A stretch of 44,597 bases of DNA from SAR202 cluster bacterium Io17-Chloro-G6 (GTDB taxonomy: Bacteria > Chloroflexota > Dehalococcoidia > UBA3495). Position 1 is the first letter of the stretch. Every line of letters begins with the position of its first letter. The position numbers and the translations under genes were made by a program. The stretch lies in contig MUCT01000031.1 of assembly GCA_002816585.1 (NCBI GenBank), forward strand, positions 1 to 44,597, written 5' to 3'. The notes beneath the pieces are model-generated. The model was not told where the DNA came from. It searched no databases and worked only from the letters and a program-made list of their open reading frames with translations. This document shows, piece after piece, positions 42,587-44,597 of this stretch.

Positions 42587-42664
42587 GCGGCTCTGGCGGA
42601 CATCCAAGACAAGAGCAGTAGCCTTCCGCCTCACGACCCACTAATGGTGAGCTTTTCGAACAGC

Positions 42665-43957
42665 CTACTCCCGGATCAGAGGCACCACTTCACGCATGGC
42701 CTGGATGGTCTGGTCTATGTCTGCGGCCGTGTGGACGGTGGAGGGGTAATATTTTTGGGCGCCTTTTAGGATGCCGCGTTCCAGCAAACCAGTATTGAAG
42801 CGGGTCATCATCGCGGAGTCGGCGGCCAGGGTGTCGCGGTAGTTGGTGACCGGCCGTTCCGAGAAATAGACGTCGAAGATGGCGTCCTCGCCACAGCTCT
42901 GGACCGGCACGCCGTTTTTGTTGCAGATGTCCACCAATCCGTTCCGGATGGCGGCTCCAGCGTCGCGCATCTTCTTGTAGGCGCCCTCTTCCCGCATCAC
43001 GGCCAAGGTGGCCAGTCCGGCGGCGCAGGCCACTGGGTTGCCGTTCAGGGTGCCGATCTGGTTGACATAGGTCTCGTCGTCGGAGACTCCCCGGTCGAAG
43101 ACCGACAGGATATCGGCCCGGCCGAGGACAGCCGCCAGCGGGTAGCCGCCGCCCATGATCTTGCCCACGGTGCACAGGTCGGGCGTGACGCCGTAGAACT
43201 CCTGGGCGCCGCCGTAGGCCAGCCGGAAGCTGGTTACCACCTCGTCAAATATCAACGGGATGTTGTGGCGTTTGGTCAGGTCACGCAGACCCTGTAGAAA
43301 GCCCGGCTGGGGGGCGATCACCCGCTGCACCGGTTCCACGATCACAGCAGCGATGTCTTCCAAATGCGCCTGGATTATCGTCTCGGTGGTGGCCAGATCG
43401 TTGTAAGGGGCGATGAGCATTAGTTCCTGGATGGCCTTGGGGATCCCGCCGCTGTTGGCCTGGGCCTGGGGGTACTCGACAGAAGGGGACGGCGTGAGGC
43501 TCATCAGGGCGTAGTCGCTGGTGCCGTGGAAGCCGCCCTCGAACTTGAGGATCTTCTCCTTGCCGGTGAAGGCCCGGGCGGCCCGCATGGCCTGGAAACA
43601 GGCGTCGGTGCCGCTGGTAGTGAAGCGGACCTTTTGGGCGCAAGGGATGGCGTTGACCATCTCTTCGGCCAGTTCCACGGCTTTGTCGTTGGTGGCGAAG
43701 AAGGTGCTGCCGCCCTCTACCGTTTTGATCACGGCTTCGGTGACGGCGGGATGGGCGTGGCCGAGGACCATGGGGCCCGAGCCCATGAGCCAGTCGACGT
43801 ACTCGTTGCCGCTGACGTCGAAGATGCGCGAACCCCTGCCGTGGGAGGCGAGGAAATCCAGCTCCGTGGGGAGGGCGAGATTGCCGCCATTTCCACCCGG
43901 CAGGTAGCGCCGCGCCTTCTCCAATAGGCGCTGTTCTACGGGTGTCCGCTTCGCCAT
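42665..43957 (-). CDS. Class III aminotransferase, glutamate-1-semialdehyde aminomutase-like
   Basis: This 430-residue PLP enzyme has FDVSGNEYVDWLMGSGPMVLGHAHP at the N-terminus (two parts), the SGTDACFQAMRAAR cofactor loop, D238 (IFDEV) and the PLP lysine K266 in CTVGKIMGGGYPLAA. The ATG at 43957 follows GGAGGGG. The arrangement is that of HemL-like aminotransferases, but the active-site loop departs from bona fide HemL (VIGGG-P-GA-GG), and no other haem gene is here. A different amino or keto substrate is therefore likely. The gene is the only one on this strand with a good start signal in the right 2 kb. Confidence 0.88.
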   Translation of the reverse strand: MAKRTPVEQRLLEKARRYLPGGNGGNLALPTELDFLASHGRGSRIFDVSGNEYVDWLMGSGPMVLGHAHPAVTEAVIKTVEGGSTFFATNDKAVELAEEMVNAIPCAQKVRFTTSGTDACFQAMRAARAFTGKEKILKFEGGFHGTSDYALMSLTPSPSVEYPQAQANSGGIPKAIQELMLIAPYNDLATTETIIQAHLEDIAAVIVEPVQRVIAPQPGFLQGLRDLTKRHNIPLIFDEVVTSFRLAYGGAQEFYGVTPDLCTVGKIMGGGYPLAAVLGRADILSVFDRGVSDDETYVNQIGTLNGNPVACAAGLATLAVMREEGAYKKMRDAGAAIRNGLVDICNKNGVPVQSCGEDAIFDVYFSERPVTNYRDTLAADSAMMTRFNTGLLERGILKGAQKYYPSTVHTAADIDQTIQAMREVVPLIRE

Positions 43958-44056
43958 TTGGCCCCTCCGGTTCCTCACCTATTTGTCTTTGCCCCGTATC
44001 CATAACGTCCGGAGAAGTCGAGCAGTGCGCCTAAGCTCCGGGCAATCGATTGGCAA

Positions 44057-44502
44057 TTATTGGATTGTAAACTCGTGCAACATCCCCAACACGAAGTGGG
44101 GTGGCCCCCCATCTCATCATCAATGGGGCAAAACACCAAATACGCGCCGGGTGCGAAATTGGCGCTAAAGAAGGCTCTGCCGCCAGGATCCATGGCTTGC
44201 ACGCCTCCCAGCGCATCACCCGGCGGTGGCTCGGTCGAGGTCCCTTCAATAAACCCACCCAGTGCGCCCAGGAACTCTTCGCCAGTGGTTCCGGGGTTTA
44301 GGCGTGCAACGATGAATTCGTGGAGTTCGGCTCCGGCATTCGTCACTTCGATGACTTGAGGCCCGGCGGTAATGGGCCCGGAAAGTTCGAATCCAAAGTC
44401 AACCATGCCCATCGTGAGCGTTGGCTCCGGTTCCGCCGCGGCCGGCCCGGTGGACTCAGTCACTGAAATCGGCAATGCCATCCCTAGGGCGAAATGAGGC
44501 AC
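44057..44502 (-). CDS. Cupredoxin-like protein, frameshifted near its C-terminus
   Basis: The minus-strand frame from GTG 44502 encodes VIEVTNAGAELHEFIVARL and PGAYLVFCPIDDEMGG, a cupredoxin-type beta sandwich with the final cysteine loop. At the G6 run (plus 44105-44110) the frame as written runs on, out of family, to 43975. One added G restores PPHFVLGMLHEFTIQ and a stop at 44057, the expected ending. The N-terminus begins PHFALGM, itself like the end of such a domain, so the gene may be the second of two modules whose first part is lost or lies disrupted upstream. No signal peptide is visible. Metal binding is not established. Confidence 0.55.
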
Positions 44503-44597
44503 CAGGGCAATCGCATCTCACAGGGATAATACCTTAAGAAGGTAGGCCTCATCCCAACCGGCCCTCAGTCTTCTGGCCTTGACCCCACCTTTGGAAC

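Noticed and set aside
41645..42634. A 329-codon open frame on the minus strand over the MBL hydrolase
   Set aside because: The plus-strand gene has an intact HLHPDH site and full family length; the antisense frame has no motif and covers both the gene and its flanks, as expected by chance at high GC.
42665..43957. Calling the aminotransferase hemL
   Set aside because: The fold and PLP lysine fit, but the active-site loop departs from HemL signatures and no haem genes are nearby, so only a family-level name is given.
44480..44502. PHFALGM at the start of the cupredoxin-like gene as a normal N-terminus
   Set aside because: This motif belongs to the end of such domains, and an in-frame stop lies six codons upstream of the GTG. 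The true start or first domain is uncertain, so no stronger claim is made.

Overview
The window is a GC-rich bacterial chromosome segment. Its gene content is an 11-subunit complex I without the NADH-oxidising NuoE/F/G module, a succinate dehydrogenase with an HdrB-like subunit, Moco genes, a CaiB-type CoA-transferase, MBL-fold hydrolases and ferritin-like diiron proteins. This most resembles environmental Chloroflexota (Dehalococcoidia/SAR202-like). That assignment is an inference from content; no rRNA or other phylogenetic marker is present.

Layout. Bases 1-1608 hold the end of an MBL-fold hydrolase and a SAM methyltransferase. Bases 1936-6605 hold the most unusual cluster: a ferritin-like protein with a complete diiron ligand set, a paralogue in which all four carboxylate ligands are replaced while both histidines are kept, an FmdB-type zinc ribbon, an SCP2-like lipid-binding protein and an MFS transporter. 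Bases 6606-18500 are a loose accessory region with a VOC protein, a truncated MBL relic, a secreted or membrane hypothetical, a decayed tRNA copy, an MFS exporter, a cysteine desulfurase, a frameshifted LAL-type regulator with two LuxR DNA-binding domains, an atypical SDR and a tRNA(CAT). Bases 18547-23769 on the minus strand carry moaC, rnhA, an AT-rich orphan restriction-type nuclease, moaA, rdgB and a CoA-transferase.

Bases 24053-35171 form one complex I operon, nuoABCDHIJK-(DUF2007-like)-LMN. Several junctions overlap or abut. Two are odd: a 40-bp tandem repeat creates two identical 12-codon minicistrons between nuoH and nuoI, and a 21-codon duplicate of the DUF2007-like C-terminus sits before nuoL. 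NAD kinase and a Nudix hydrolase follow, then sdhA, sdhB and an HdrB-like subunit (type-E succinate dehydrogenase/fumarate reductase). The right end has a methyltransferase, a full-length paralogue of the left-edge MBL hydrolase, a GSA-type aminotransferase and a frameshifted cupredoxin-like gene.

In energy metabolism, SdhABE would exchange electrons with the quinone pool and complex I would feed that pool from a donor other than directly bound NADH, probably a ferredoxin-like carrier (inference). A MITE-like palindromic element with GAAATCCCCC-type ends occurs three times in 3.7 kb (22050, 23851, 25606). One copy lies in frame inside rdgB and one inside the nuo operon. Two genes have single-base frameshifts at homopolymers (13350-13360 and 44105-44110), so base-level assembly quality should be kept in mind.
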